Positions 22,180-33,736 of a stretch of 64,000 bases of DNA are shown here, in pieces; position 1 is the first letter of the stretch, and every line of letters starts with the position of its first letter. A program made the position numbers and the translations under genes. The stretch is from Bisporella sp. PMI_857 (taxonomy: Eukaryota > Ascomycota > Leotiomycetes > Helotiales > Helotiaceae): positions 620,001 to 684,000 of the forward strand of contig JAJSPD010000011.1 of NCBI GenBank assembly GCA_021307315.1, given 5' to 3'. Under the pieces are notes generated by a model, which worked only from the letters and a program-made list of their open reading frames with translations, made no database searches and had not been told where the DNA came from.

Positions 22180-23443
22180 TTTTCACTCCTTTTTAAGAAT
22201 TCTGGAGGTGGAGGCCCCAAAAGCGAAACCATTTCTGCAAGGTGCTGTTCATCATCTAATACTCGATTTTTCTTTGCGAAGAACAAATGGCCGCCTTCAA
22301 GAAGATCCCATGTCTAGGTATATTAGATAAAAATTAGCTCGATTTAGCTCGTTTACAGCTTGGTTACGGAAGCCATCTGATTTGACCTCGAAATGACCTC
22401 GTTACTTCAGCCAAGTGGCATGACCCAACTCTTGTAGGATATTCCAAACCACTCCCATCAGACAGGTCAAGTAACAATGCGCCAGTAGAAGCAACTGTTC
22501 CGTCATTGATTTGGACTTACCATGACACCAATTACCCAAATATCCACTTTAGAATCCCAGACCATTCCCAAAATCACCTCCGGGGCGCGGTAAATCCCTG
22601 GCATAATGTCACCTTTGTGCCTTTGGGTACCAACGCTAGCCTCACCAAGATCACAAAGGACTGGTGGACCTGTACTTAAAGGCGTTGGTCGAGAGTTATA
22701 GATAGTGCGATCGTTAAGAGCCTTCCGGGCGATAGGTTGTTTCGGTTCGGCGTTCTCAATTTGGGAAATGATTGAGTCATCATCAATCTTTTAGAGCATG
22801 TTATTCGGTGAAATATCTGACAGCGAATTAGCTTCTAATCACTACAAGAAGACTGATTTTATATAATCGAGAGCTTGCTAGTATGAACGATATGGCATTG
22901 ATGTAAATAATTTAAGGCTATAAGGAGGAGTTGAACGCTCCTCTGGGTAAGATCTTTTGGAAACCTATTCTGAGGAAGAAGCTTCGGATATTTGGTGAAA
23001 CTCATTCCAAGCGGTTGATAGAGCATGTGTTTGTGATTTCCATTGGGACCGGCGATTTCAAACGAATCAAGAGCTCTTCGGACTATGTCTTTCCAGGATG
23101 TTCAATAGGATTACTTCTTAAGTGCTCGTTGACTGTGATTTCGCGATCACTATGCAGGTCCACAAGATCATGCTCTTTGGTTCGAACACATATTTTGAGC
23201 GTTAGATATCGGTGTTATCTATTGATACGTTAGAAAGAATCTCGACTAGTTGAATAGACGCAGTTCAAATCCTTGACTAAGATCTCTACACAGCCAAACT
23301 GTAGAATTCACGCCGAATCCTAATTTTGTCACCACCTGGTACCTAGACCTAAATACTTCACCGATATAAACTGTATAATAATCCTCTGGGACGTAAGAAG
23401 GAACATCTTCTTCCTCGATTTTCTTGGTTGCGTCTAGTACCAC
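22180..23443 (-). pseudogene. Degraded SRPK-like serine/threonine kinase
   Basis: On the minus strand from 23443: PEDYYTVYIGEVFRSRYQ and KLGFGVNSTVWLCRDL (glycine loop), then YLTLKICVRTKEHDLVD (VAIK region), SDREITVNEHLRS, and after a gap PPVLCDLGEASVG (DFG-loop equivalent DLGE), GDIMPGIYRAPEVILG (APE), WDSKVDIWVIGVM, and finally EQHLAEMVSLLGPPPPEFL. This is the diagnostic order of fungal SRPK-type kinases. Stops and frame changes separate the blocks, and the HRD segment is not readable, so the gene is dead or needs a gene model I could not complete. Several boundaries resemble introns. Confidence 0.7.
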
Positions 23444-24088
23444 AAACCCGGAAGCGGGAAACTTGCGGGGGAGGGAGTGAGGGGAAGCAGCTATGGTTCT
23501 AACAAATAATTGGTGCGGATATAAGAGAAACCGATAGGAGCAGGCGATTGATAGATGAAGGAATGTAGTGGCGTCTTGAGGCCCAATCAGCGTCTGGCCA
23601 TTTCAATTTGAAGTGGAAGGCTATCAGAAGATTATTTGGCCAGCCACCAAATAAGCAACTCAGGTGGTTAGCGGAAGCGAGTATGCGTAATCAATAATGG
23701 GCGACCGCCGGCGCTTGGCCACAGCCATTACACGCTATTCGCGTAGGTTGTTAGGCAAGGCTAAAAAAAGATGGTGCTTAAAGAACCGCCCAGGTATGGT
23801 TAGGTACTTGTGGTGATGTTGGAAGGAAAGGATATGGGGCTCCCGGGGTCATCGATGTTCGCACCCCATGTCAAACTATGGAGTTAACCCCACTAGTTCT
23901 ACTCAGGACACTACCAACCCCACATGGAGGACAAACGAGCAGACCAGGTATGCAGAATGGTGGGGTGGCACAAATTGGGTTGAAGGTTCGGGGTTACAGT
24001 TGGGCCAGGGTAGAAATCTTACCCTGGCAAATGCCAAGCATAGAATAAACCATGCCAAGAAGACGCGCTTCGCGTTTTTTATAGCGAT
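23444..24088. other. Spacer without recognised features
   Basis: No gene or known repeat seen. The plus-strand open frame at 23868 is short and runs into the LTR-like repeat. Confidence 0.35.
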
Positions 24089-24260
24089 GTCACGAATACG
24101 GTCCTATATGCCTGGAAGGGCGGGTTGTAGGTGCTTCAATACGAAAATACTAAACAGGTGGAGCTCTGGAAAAACTCTCAACTAAGTCTGGCTCTCAGGC
24201 CAGGGGCTACTAGTCCCGATTAGGGAACACACGTGAGCCGGTCACGTGATAACCGTGACA
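24089..24260 (+). repeat. LTR-like repeat, family 6 (172 bp)
   Basis: TGTCACGAATACGG start, ATAACCGTGACA end. The related copy is at 37182-37367. No target duplication found. It ends 602 bp upstream of the PNP-NACHT-ankyrin gene start. Confidence 0.65.
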
Positions 24261-24862
24261 AATTAGCCAATTAAACAATTAAAATAATAGCCAATTTGGA
24301 AATCAAACCTGTATCTAGATTTATAATCCGGTAATTAAATAACAGCTGTATTGTGAAACTAATAGTAGGCAATTAAAAAAGTGAAAATACCTAAAAAGTC
24401 GATCGTTGCCACCAAATCGATCACTATTTGTTCTCAGACGCTTCGCTGACGCTCGCAACCAAATAGGCTTAGTTTGTAAAATTTAAGTGGATCTCCTTGG
24501 TAGCGAAGGGACTGAGTAAACTGACATAACATTTTTTTGGCTGCCGAGTATGACTTTTGATCTTGAGGAGGTCGACCCTGCGAATATTCTTCTTGGTTAT
24601 CAAGGTTTCAAAGGTTTCAAAGTCTGATTGCAGTGTTCGGAATTGTGATCGGAGATAGTGAAGGTGTGGTGGCAGTGCTTGTGGAACCCGAAATCTCTTC
24701 AGGAAGTTTCATTATCATGAAGCTAAGATCAACCTCCTTGAATAATATATTACCATAGTGGTGTAAAGCGTAACTGGACCCTCGATAAGATCGTGTGAAC
24801 CAGCATTTTATCACAATTTCGGGCGCTCCACAGACGACAATCTTCTTCGCACAGACTTCAAA
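24261..24862. other. Upstream region of PNP-NACHT-ankyrin gene 1
   Basis: AT-rich first half, then moderately GC. No gene. Presumed promoter of the gene starting at 24863. Confidence 0.35.
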
Positions 24863-27800
24863 ATGGCCAGCCTAACAGCCTTGAAAAGTCGAGACATATA
24901 CACCGTTGGATGGATAGCTGCGCTTCCCATAGAGCTAGCGGCGGCAGCTGCGATGCTTGATGAGGAACATTCTATGCCGCTTGATTTTGAGAAGCATTCT
25001 AACGACCAGAACACCTACATGTGGGGTCGTGTCAGTGGACACAATGTGGTTATTGCGTCACTTCCGGCGGGCGTATATGGCGAGACTATTGCTACGGCTA
25101 CTGCGATGTCCATGCTCCATTCTTTCCCCCAGATCAGAGTTGGACTTATGGTAGGCATCGGTGCTGGTATTTCAAGGCCGGAGCAAGGGCGCGATATTCG
25201 TTTGGGTGATGTCGTTGTTAGTCAGCCAGATGGACGAACTGGTGGAGTTATCCAGTACGATCTCAGAAAAGCGAAGGCTGGAGGCAAACAGGAGCTGAAA
25301 GGCTTGTTGAATATGCCACCACGAGCTCTACTTACCGCACTAGCGAACCTTCAAGCTCTCCACGAACGAAAGCCGTCGAAATTATGTGGAAATCTAAAAG
25401 AGATGATAGAGAACAATCCTCAGATGGCGAAATCAAAACCTGGGAAGGCCAGCTATGTATATCAAGGGCCCATACATGATCGTTTATTCAAAGCGGAATA
25501 CGAGCATGTCGGTAGCTTCGATTGTATGGGCTGCGACTCGCATCAAGAAATCTACCGTGAGGATCGAGATTCGACTGACCCCGAGATACACTATGGCATT
25601 ATTGCCTCGGGAAATACGCTAGTCAAAGATGCCGCTATTCGGGACAAAATCTTGGAAGAAAGTAGGGAGGATTGCATTTGCTTGGAAATGGAAGCAGCTG
25701 GACTAATGAATAACTTTCCTTGTCTTGTTATACGGGGCATCTGCGATTACGCCGACTCGCATAAGAACGATCGATGGCAAAGGTATGCTGCTGCAACAGC
25801 TGCTGCGTATGCGAAGGAGTTTCTGGAGAGTGTCCCTGCGGATGACTTAGACAAGACGCCGAAGGCAATTGATACTTTGAAAGAGGGTTAGTTGCTGTCC
25901 TGATACTACAAGAGTTAGGAATAACAATGTCAGATATTATCAGTGTCAAAGAGAAATTACATAATATTTACCTAAATAATAAGCAGCAGAAGGTTATGCA
26001 GTGGCTCTCTGCCCCTGACGCATCCACTAATTATATCAAAGCCCTTGAACAACGTCACAAGAGCTCAGGTCTATGGTTCCTCAAAAGCGCGGCCTTTACT
26101 CGATGGAAAACGGAGCCAAATTCAGTTCTGTGGCTTCATGGTATACCCGGATGCGGGAAGACCGTCCTTAGCGCTAGTATCATTGAGGAGCTTGAGAAAT
26201 CTGCTACGTCTTCTCGGGTCATCTACTTTTACTTTGATTTTACAGATACGAGTAAACAGTCTCTTGGAAAAATGATTCGCTCGCTCATCAAGCAACTCTA
26301 CGAAAAGCGGCAAGAGATTCGGGCATGTTTAGATTCGCTCTCCGATTCCTACAAAGATGCACAGCCAACGAGAGAATCTATTTGCTCCAAACTCCTAGAC
26401 ATGCTATACCAATCCGGTGAAGTTTACATTATTCTGGATGCTCTTGATGAATGTAGCACCAGAATTGGACCGCGGACTAAAGGGATTTTCTCGTGGATGA
26501 TGGAGCTACTCAATACCGAGCAAGGGAATGTTCACCTACTTGTGACAAGTCGCCCGGTGGATGATATTGAATCCTCACTGAATGTATGGGTGCTACCTGA
26601 GTTCAAGATTCTCATTCAGGGCAAAGCAGTTGATGATGACATACGCGCGTATATTCATGCCAGAGTCAAAGAAGACCTTGGCCTGAGAAGATGGCGCCAA
26701 CTTCCAGAAGTTCAGCGAGAGATTGAAATTAAAATAATGGAAAATTCAAAGGGAATGTATGAGCTATTAATTAGAAGCAGTTATGGGGCTGCTGAGCTAT
26801 GGGATGCTAATTGTATTGCAGGTTTTTGCGGGCTGTGTGCCAACTGGATAGCCTCGAGAAGTGTCTGGATCCTCCAAGCCTCAAAAAAGCACTTGCATCC
26901 CTACCAAAAACAATGCATGATATATATAATCGAATCATACTCAGCATTCCTCCTGATTACAAACAAAAGACAATCAGAATCTTGCAATTCCTTGTGTTCT
27001 CTGAGCGGCCAATGCGCATCGAAGAAGTTGTTGATGCGATAGCTGTGAATCTCGACGCTAACCCTAGATTCGATCCTGGAAATAGGATGCCTGAGCCAAG
27101 CGAAATCTCAAAATACTGTTCAAGTTTGGTAGCTGTTCAAAACGAAGAGCTTCACCTATCACATTTCTCAGTTAAGGAATATCTCATGTCGGATCAGCTC
27201 GATGAGGATTCTGCGAGGGATTTTCAGGAAACAAATGCTAAAGCCACACTTGCATGTATTTGTGTGGCATACCTGCTACACTTAAACGGCGAACATATTC
27301 CGATAAAAGATGTATCAGAAAGGAGCGAAGTGGTTGGCTATCCTTTCGCAAACTATTCTGCACGATATTGGATGGACTACGCAGCAACAGCGAAGGGAAA
27401 GAGCGCATCATTACAAAGCCTTATTATGGAGTTTTTCGGAGTGGGAAACTTTTTTCTTAACAGCCATTGGCCTTTCAGTAACTGTTGTCGACTTTATCGC
27501 GCAGATCGGCCTTCGGCTGCGGGAATTAAAACACGAGAAATAGAGGGAGAAATCATACCCACGCCACTATATTATGCATCCCTTGGTGGCTTAGAAGATA
27601 TTGTTGGACGTCTATTAGAACATGGGATTGATCCAAATGCTCAGAGTGGACTCTACGGCAACGCTCTCCAGGCTGCCTCCGACCGGGGTCACGAGCAAAT
27701 AGTCAGGTTGCTGCTTGAAAATAATGCAGATACAAACGCCCAGGGTGGATATTGGGGCACAGCTCTCATTGCCGCCGCTAGAGGAGGGCACGTTGGCGTT

Positions 27801-28802
27801 GCCCATCTACTAATCGACAAAGGCGCCAATATACATGCCCAGGGCTCATACTACGGCAATGCGCTTCAAGCTGCCGCGGCAAGAGGGCATACGGAGGTCA
27901 GTAAAGTATTGCTCGACAGAGGCGCTGATGTAAATGCCCATGGTGGATTTTATGGCCACGCCCTTCAGGCAGCTTCATTTGGAGAGAAGGATTGGTCGTT
28001 TGACCCAATCGGAGAAATAACCAATTGCGGAGAATATGGAGCAACTGTCCACTTATTGCTCGAGAGAGGCGCGAACCCAAACTGTCCAGGCGGCATTTAT
28101 GCCAGCTTTCTTCGGGCCATTGATATTGGCCAAGAGCACGGCAGGAACCTTTACCTGATTTTCGATGAAGACTCTCAAATGAACTACCAAGGTAGACTCT
28201 ACGCTAATGCGCTCCAAGCGGCTTCGGGAGAAGGGCGTATGGAAATCGTCCGGCTGTTACTCGATAAAGGAGCAGATGTGAATGCCCAATGGGGATTCTA
28301 TACAACTGGGCTCCCAATTCCTCGTTCAGGAGAAAAGTTTATCGAGAATGTTGAAGTAATAGTCCGCGGAAATGCGAGTGTATTCAATGGGGGGACGTAC
28401 TGCAGCAACGCACTTGAAGCCGCTTCTAGAGCAGGACATGAGAATACTGTACGGTTATTGCTTGATAGAGGTGCTGATGTCAACGCCTCAGACAGGGGTT
28501 CCGAGAATGTCCCAACTGCTCTTCACTTCAAAAGAATAGAAATATTCGCAGGACATTCCCATGTGTTCAATGGGGTACGTTATGCCTCCTATAATAACAC
28601 AAATTGTCTCCAGGCTGCCGCTGAAACAGGAAATGAGAACGTGGTTCGAATCCTGCGTGAGAATGGTGCCGATATGAGTATCATGGGTGAACATGTTAGT
28701 AAAGCTTTATGGGCGGCTTCTATTCAAGGACACGAGAATATCGTGCAGTTGTTACTTCATCGAGGCGCCAAAGTGAACGCGTGGTTTGGGCTAAACGTTT
28801 GA
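24863..28802 (+). CDS. Intact PNP-NACHT-ankyrin NLR, gene 1 (1275 aa)
   Basis: Exons 24863-25886, 25934-26756 and 26822-28802, with introns of 47 and 65 nt. The N-domain (1-340) is a PNP/UDP-phosphorylase fold: YTVGWIAALPIELAAA, VGIGAGIS, RLGDVVVSQP, IIASGNTLVKD, CLEMEAAGLMNNFP (nucleoside-binding EMEA) and IRGICDYADSHK (catalytic Asp). NACHT: Walker A GIPGCGKT at 411-418, Walker B VYIILDALDEC at 505-515, LLVTSRP. Winged helix: LSHFSVKEYL. Ankyrin repeats from about 863 are diverged and interspersed with long loops, unlike gene 2. Related PNP domains in bacterial defence cleave ATP nucleosides; ankyrin-sensed ligand, NACHT assembly and nucleotide destruction is the plausible mechanism (inference). 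The second intron splits a Met codon exactly as in the other three long NLRs. Confidence 0.93.
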
Positions 28803-29026
28803 AGTAATATATCATTTAAGTGTAAATACCAAGTAATTAACAACCTGGCGTATAAGAAGCGGCGATAAAAGAATAAATGTGGGTTCACTCTAATACGGGG
28901 CACCACCACGTTCCTGACGTGAGTGCCTATTGTATTCTTGAGTGAGTGATTGATTGAGTGTTAAGTTCTAACTATGGTGAAACTACGAGTATATATCCCC
29001 TTAAGCGCCAAAGCGTCAGTTATCTC
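28803..29026. other. 3' flank of PNP-NACHT-ankyrin gene 1
   Basis: Short spacer before the transposon cluster. No feature seen. Confidence 0.4.
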
Positions 29027-29170
29027 TGTCAGGAATTGGCTTACGTAATAGGCCAAGGAATTAGGAAATCTCTTACATGTCTACAACGTAGATACAGATC
29101 ATATAATACAAGCACACAACAACCCGTATTCTATCGACGTGATACCACTATTAATCTTATATTTCTGACA
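29027..29170 (+). mobile_element. Decayed short element, TSD ATCTC
   Basis: TGTCAGGAATTGGCTTACG start and ATTTCTGACA end, 144 bp, flanked by ATCTC at 29022-29026 and 29171-29175. It is a shortened relative of the 184-bp elements. Confidence 0.8.
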
Positions 29171-29475
29171 ATCTCAGAACCCTGTAATTGATCACGTGAC
29201 CATGCATCATCAAAATACCTGTCAGAAATAGGGTTTATCAGGCAAGAGGAATCAGTTAGAGGATCTGTGAAGGTATCACGGTGATGGAAATACAGGCTTG
29301 TATGAGCGTTATTTTACTAATGTTGATATCTACAGTTCTGAGCTGTAAATGAGGGGAAGATGTTTCTAACGTACTTGATCAGTTAGCTGGCCATATCATC
29401 ATCCTGGCCACAATCCCTGCAACCACCACCTTTTTTCAATTTTGATTTGCAATTGCTCAACATCCAACCTTACAA

Positions 29476-31637
29476 ATGGCTAATACAGAAGGGAGGATCC
29501 TTTTAGGCATTCAGGCCTATCGACTGGGCCGATTTTCAAGCTTACGGGCCGCCGCGTCTATGTACGGCACGCCACGATCGACAATAACGTCTCGACTGAA
29601 AAGAGTGCCCGCAAAGTCTAGTATTTCTTCTGCCAACCGCAAACTTACTTCAACGGAGGAAACGACACTTATTAATTGGATATTAGATATAGATACGCGT
29701 AGAATGCCCTTAACGCAACTATTAGTACGTAATGCGGCCAATTTATTGCTTGCGGATCGAGCAACGCGCGACGCGTTTGCGCAGCTAACTGTAAGCAAAT
29801 GCTAAGTTTCACGGTTCATAAATCGACATTCACAGCTCAAATCGAAGTACAATCGAAAGTATAATTATTAGCGAGCAAAATGCGAAAATCTTGAAGTAAT
29901 TCAAAGCTGGTTTCGACTCGTACGAAATACAATTGAAAAATATAGAATTGTAAAGAATGACATTTATAACTTCGACGAAACAAAGTTTTAAATAAATGTA
30001 ATATTTACTTTAAAAATAGTTACGAGTACAGACTTTCGTACAGTATTTATACAGCTTAGAAATCGCGAATAAATTATTGTAATAAAGTCAGTTCAATTTA
30101 CAAGCTTTGTACTGCTTTCGCTAGTTATATTAAAAAATTAAATGCATTAATATAGTTAGTATTAAAATTTGCCGACAATTTAGTTGCTTAAAGTTAGTAA
30201 TAACAAGTAAACTACAGACGAATTAGGTTTTATTTAGTTGCAAAAAGTTTTCGAAGTATATATACGAAATCGTACAATAAGCATATATTAATTATTAATA
30301 TTTAACAGTTACGAAAGTTATGTTACAGTTTAATTCGATCGATTTTGCAAAAAACACTGTATTATTTTATTGTGTATATTTGCGCATTTTTTACAGTTTT
30401 TTCAACTTTTAAATGTTAGTTGCTTTACAGAATTAAAACGTTTTTATAAACAAGCTGTATAACAGCAAATACGAATTAGTATTAATTATATTAATAAAAT
30501 CGAGTTTTTACAGTTTTATTAATTTGTACAACAAAAAGCTTTTACTGTTTTTACTGTTCAAAATAAATTTAAAGCTACTAAATTAGTTTTTTTTGATTTA
30601 AATCAAGTATTAAATCAGTTACACGTACAACTGCGTACGCCGACTTTTTTATTTACAACGAAGCTTGTTACAGTTTAAGTTTTTAAAACATTTTACAATA
30701 TTGCCGAATTACAGTTGCAAACCGACTTTGTTTAAAAATCGATTCGATATTGTACGCAAAGTTTACTTAGTTTTACAGTTCAAACTGTAAATCAACTTAT
30801 TAAAAAGTGCTAATTAGCTATGCACAACGTGTCAGATGCCAGGGTTGATAAGCTTTACCACAGCACTAAGCGGGCCAAAAAGGTACAATATCCGACGTCG
30901 CATGTCAGAAAGCTTATCCTACTACATATACCAGTACGGAACCTGACAGGGCACCCCCCTTCAGGAATCCCGTCCTCGGGATTCGTGCCACGTGATGCTC
31001 TTCAGCCGCCTCCGATGTCTTGTGCTATCACGTGCCTTTGACACGTGACGCGTCGGCTATTTGCCACGTGCCCACAAATGCATAATATGCAGTTAACCAT
31101 AGAGGTAATCACGTGCTTGCAACTTTCACACGTGACGCTCTTCCGAATGCGGATCCTCGCTAAGCAACACCAGAGAACCTGATGCTTGGCACGCGGCCTC
31201 GCCTAATCTCAGAATTACGTATTCAGGTGACGTCGGATATTCTGTCAGATGCCAGGGTTGATAAGCTTTACCACAGCACTAAGCGGGCCAAAAAGGTACA
31301 ATATCCGACGTCGCATGTCAGAAAGCTTATCCTACTACATATACCAGTACGGAACCTGACACAACGCTACTTTTTTTACGGCTGGAAATCGAAAATTACA
31401 AGCCGCAAATAAAAAAGTCAAAAAAAAAAAAGCTGTAAAAAAGCATTCGTACGCAAAAAAAGTGTTTTACAGGTTTCAGAAGTTCAAAACAAGTTGAATC
31501 AAGCTACAGCTAACGTTGAAGTTGTAAATCAAATAATTAATCAAAACGTAGCTCCAGCACGTACACGTGCTTTAGCGAAGTGTAGTATATGTAAATCGCT
31601 AGAGCACACTGCTCGTACATGCTCTGACCGTCAATAA
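29476..31637 (+). pseudogene. Hypermutated pogo/Fot-like transposase
   Basis: ATG 29476 starts MANTEGRILLGIQAYRLGRF and a psq/CENP-B-type helix-turn-helix, readable to about 29800. From 29830 the frame still spells a DDE_1 transposase (for example IYNFDETKF, then TSTDF, WTTDELGF-like and CFTELKRFY) but is full of TAA codons and Gly/Pro/Trp replacements. The region is extremely AT-rich. At 30830 a TRIM-like element interrupts it. After it the coding resumes and ends in a zinc knuckle (CSICKSLEHTARTC) with TAA at 31635-31637. Inactive. Confidence 0.85.
30830..31361. mobile_element. TRIM-like element: two 119-bp terminal direct repeats, TSD CAACG
   Basis: Identical or near-identical 119-bp direct repeats at 30830-30948 and 31243-31361, each starting TGTCAGATGCC and ending GGAACCTGACA, flank a 294-bp GC-richer interior with no ORF. 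CAACG occurs at 30825-30829 and 31362-31366. Size and layout fit a terminal-repeat retrotransposon in miniature. No convincing primer-binding site or polypurine tract was seen. It was inserted into the transposase pseudogene. Confidence 0.8.
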
Positions 31638-31858
31638 ATCAATTATTTCAATCCACAAATTGATATTTTAAGTAGTTGTGATACAATTGCAAATCAAAAT
31701 TGAAAAAAAGTGGTGGTTGCAGGGATTGTGGCCAGGATGATGATATGGCCAGCTAACTGATCAAGTACGTTAGCTCCTTGGCCTACTTACGTAAGCCGAT
31801 TCCTGACAATACCGAAGTCTCCTATATCTAACCTTACAACAACAACAACACCACAACC

Positions 31859-32193
31859 ATGTCTTTAATAGATACTGTTGCTGATTCTACTGATCCAGGG
31901 ACTTTAAGACCTGATATCTTTCCAACTACAACGACTGGCACACAGTTTGTGCCTTTTGAATGCTTTTTATTCGACTTCAAAATCAAGTTTCCTAGACGCG
32001 TTGCGCCGAAAGACGCATTCGGCATTTGGAGTTTATTTTTCACTTAGGAACAGTTAAGAACTATAATACAGAATACGAATGACTATATATCCGAAAATCA
32101 AGCCCGTTGTTTTCGTACGAAAAGTGCTCGCGTCGTCCAACTTATTACACTAGCTGAGTTATATAGATACTTGGGAATTCTTATTTATATAAG
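31859..32193 (+). pseudogene. N-terminal fragment of a PiggyBac-like transposase
   Basis: ATG 31859 opens MSLIDTVADSTDPGTLRPD, then FECFLFDFKIKFPRRVAPKD and, past a TAG at 32045-32047, ITLAELYRYLGILIYI, typical of the start of fungal PiggyBac (DDE_Tnp_1_7) proteins. The coding sequence stops exactly at the solo LTR edge at 32194. The catalytic domain is absent. Confidence 0.7.
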
Positions 32194-32424
32194 TGTTGGT
32201 ATCACTCTCTGTGATACCTTCTTCGTATTGATGACTTGCAATAGCTTAAGTCGGTTACCCACGGGGCACGTAGCACCGCGATCTCAGCGCAGTTCTATAT
32301 ATGCTCGTTGTAGGTGGTTGACTTGTTCTTGATTGTTCTAAGTTACGTTCCACGAGCGAGAACTTAAATACATTCAGGTGGTGGCCTGTGCGTCGTGGAA
32401 CGTTCACATGACTCTATACCAACA
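32194..32424 (-). mobile_element. Solo LTR, family 1, at a chimeric junction
   Basis: Reverse copy of the 231-bp LTR (TGTTGGTATCAC start). Flanks ATAAG and GAGAT differ. Left is a PiggyBac 5' fragment, right a hAT 3' fragment, so the LTR joins two unrelated transposon halves. Confidence 0.9.
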
Positions 32425-32981
32425 GAGATATTAACCGTAATTTCAATCAAGGAAAGGGTCGAGGATTATTGGAATGAGGAGTACAAAAATAAAAGTAAAT
32501 AGTTGAAGATTCCGACGTTTATTACTAACTAATCCGTAATTATAGTCTTTCGTACTACGACAGCTTTTTCTAATTCTCTCGACGTTCAAGAGATCTCTCA
32601 AAACGCGTACTTTGCTCATTTACAAAAGCGTCGACGTTCACGCTCTCTAGCGCCAAAGGATGAACTACAAGAATACTTTTCTTTCTCTGCAACCCAAATA
32701 GCTTTTGGCGATTCTTTCGACCCTCGTATTTGGTGGTTGTCACAGCAAAAAAAATGGCCAAATCTATCCCAAATGGCTATTGATATTTTGGGAATACCTT
32801 CTATGTCGACCGACGCTGAAAGGGCGTTCTCTAGCGCAAAATTGACTATTACGGATCGTCGTAATCGTCTTTCTATGGCCACTGTAAGTGCTTTGGAAAA
32901 GATTAAACAGTGGATGGGCGTAGATCACTTTATCTACGAAGATCTTCTCAAGGATCAAGAGCTTGTAATAGAACAAATTTA
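32425..32981 (+). pseudogene. C-terminal fragment of a hAT transposase
   Basis: After the LTR the plus strand reads remnants (RVEDYWNEEYKNKSK) and then IWWLSQQKKWPNLSQMAIDI, IPSMSTDAERAFSSAKLTIT and RRNRLSMATVSALEKIKQW, the hAT dimerisation domain, ending with TAG at 32979-32981. Only the last third of a hAT protein is present, with stops before it. Confidence 0.8.
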
Positions 32982-33073
32982 GGTGAGTACTCGTGGTGTT
33001 TTAAAACGTGATACTAATTAGGAATAGCGTCATTTAGAGTTGGTGTCATAGTATATCGCAGTATAGTATGATA

Positions 33074-33135
33074 CAATATAAGATTGCAAATTTTGCTGTG
33101 ATACGTATACAAATTTCAAATCTTATATTGCGTGG
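33074..33135. repeat. Imperfect hairpin, CAATATAAGATT arms
   Basis: CAATATAAGATTGCAAATTT is matched on the opposite strand by AAATTTCAAATCTTATATTG, 62 bp in all. Its position just 3' of the hAT fragment suggests a subterminal or terminal part of that element. Confidence 0.6.
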
Positions 33136-33736
33136 TGTATGGTATTGTATTTTAGAGGTCGATATATCATGAGAATACTAACTCGATCACTGATTCCGAC
33201 ACTGTAGGCAACCGACACTTACGAACCCGCTTTAAGCCGACAAGCCCCCTCGACCATGTGAGGACTGTCGAAGTACAATCGAGTTTCCACCACGTTTTGA
33301 AAGAGCGATGTCTTCACTACAAGGATATGGTAGCTTGCTCTCTGTTGCTTATATTCCTTTTCACATTTCCTTCGCCACACGCTGGAAAATGGATTTATCA
33401 TGGTCACTGTAGAGAATATGGTAACGCTAGTTACACATTAATAGCTCAACTAACTCCCCAATGTTGGATTCTCATATGGGTGCTCCGTTTCATACACGAA
33501 TGATATTTTCAAGAGGCTGAGAAGTCGGCTTGCAAGACAATATAGGTATGTCATGAGTATATTTATTCGCTACTGATCTATCTGCACTTCCAGTTCTGAG
33601 GGCGAATCTCATGCGGCTTTGTAAAGGTCTTCTTTAGAGCCCCTTACAGTACCTCGCCACCCCATCATTTAGTGTACTCTCAACATTGCCTTCTAGCATA
33701 CACAGATCCATGCCACATTCGAATTACATTATTAAA
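33136..33736. other. Spacer
   Basis: No feature recognised. Short open frames on both strands lack family resemblance. Confidence 0.35.

Larger units (their letters stand above)
29220..31808 (+). mobile_element. pogo/Fot-like DNA transposon with 5-bp TSD ATACC (2589 bp)
   Basis: Left end TGTCAGAAATAGGG, right end CCGATTCCTGACA, flanked by ATACC at 29215-29219 and 31809-31813. Subterminal inverted repeats of about 60 bp (29371-29433 against 31700-31775, containing ACGTACTTGATCAGTTAGC) lie inside both ends. It holds a decayed transposase and a nested TRIM-like element. The 184-bp elements elsewhere are its deletion derivatives. Confidence 0.85.

Noticed and set aside
25894..25932. Separate second gene starting at ATG 25927 (NACHT) downstream of a stand-alone PNP enzyme
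   Set aside because: A 47-nt GT-AG intron joins the frames exactly, and the 57149-57193 intron does the same in the paralogue, so each is one fused gene.
30949..31242. tRNA-like or structured RNA in the TRIM interior (several CACGTG motifs)
   Set aside because: I could not fold a cloverleaf or find A/B boxes; repeated CACGTG alone is not enough.
29220..31808. Reading the TGTCAG-ended elements as LTR retrotransposon LTRs because of TG...CA ends and 5-bp duplications
   Set aside because: The 2.6-kb copy has inverted, not direct, terminal sequences with subterminal inverted repeats and a DDE transposase inside, so a DNA transposon explains it better. The ambiguity is kept in the findings.
29027..31808. 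A single 2.78-kb transposon from 29027 to 31808
   Set aside because: 29027-29170 has its own ends and ATCTC duplication, and 29220-31808 has its own ATACC duplication; they are two neighbouring elements.
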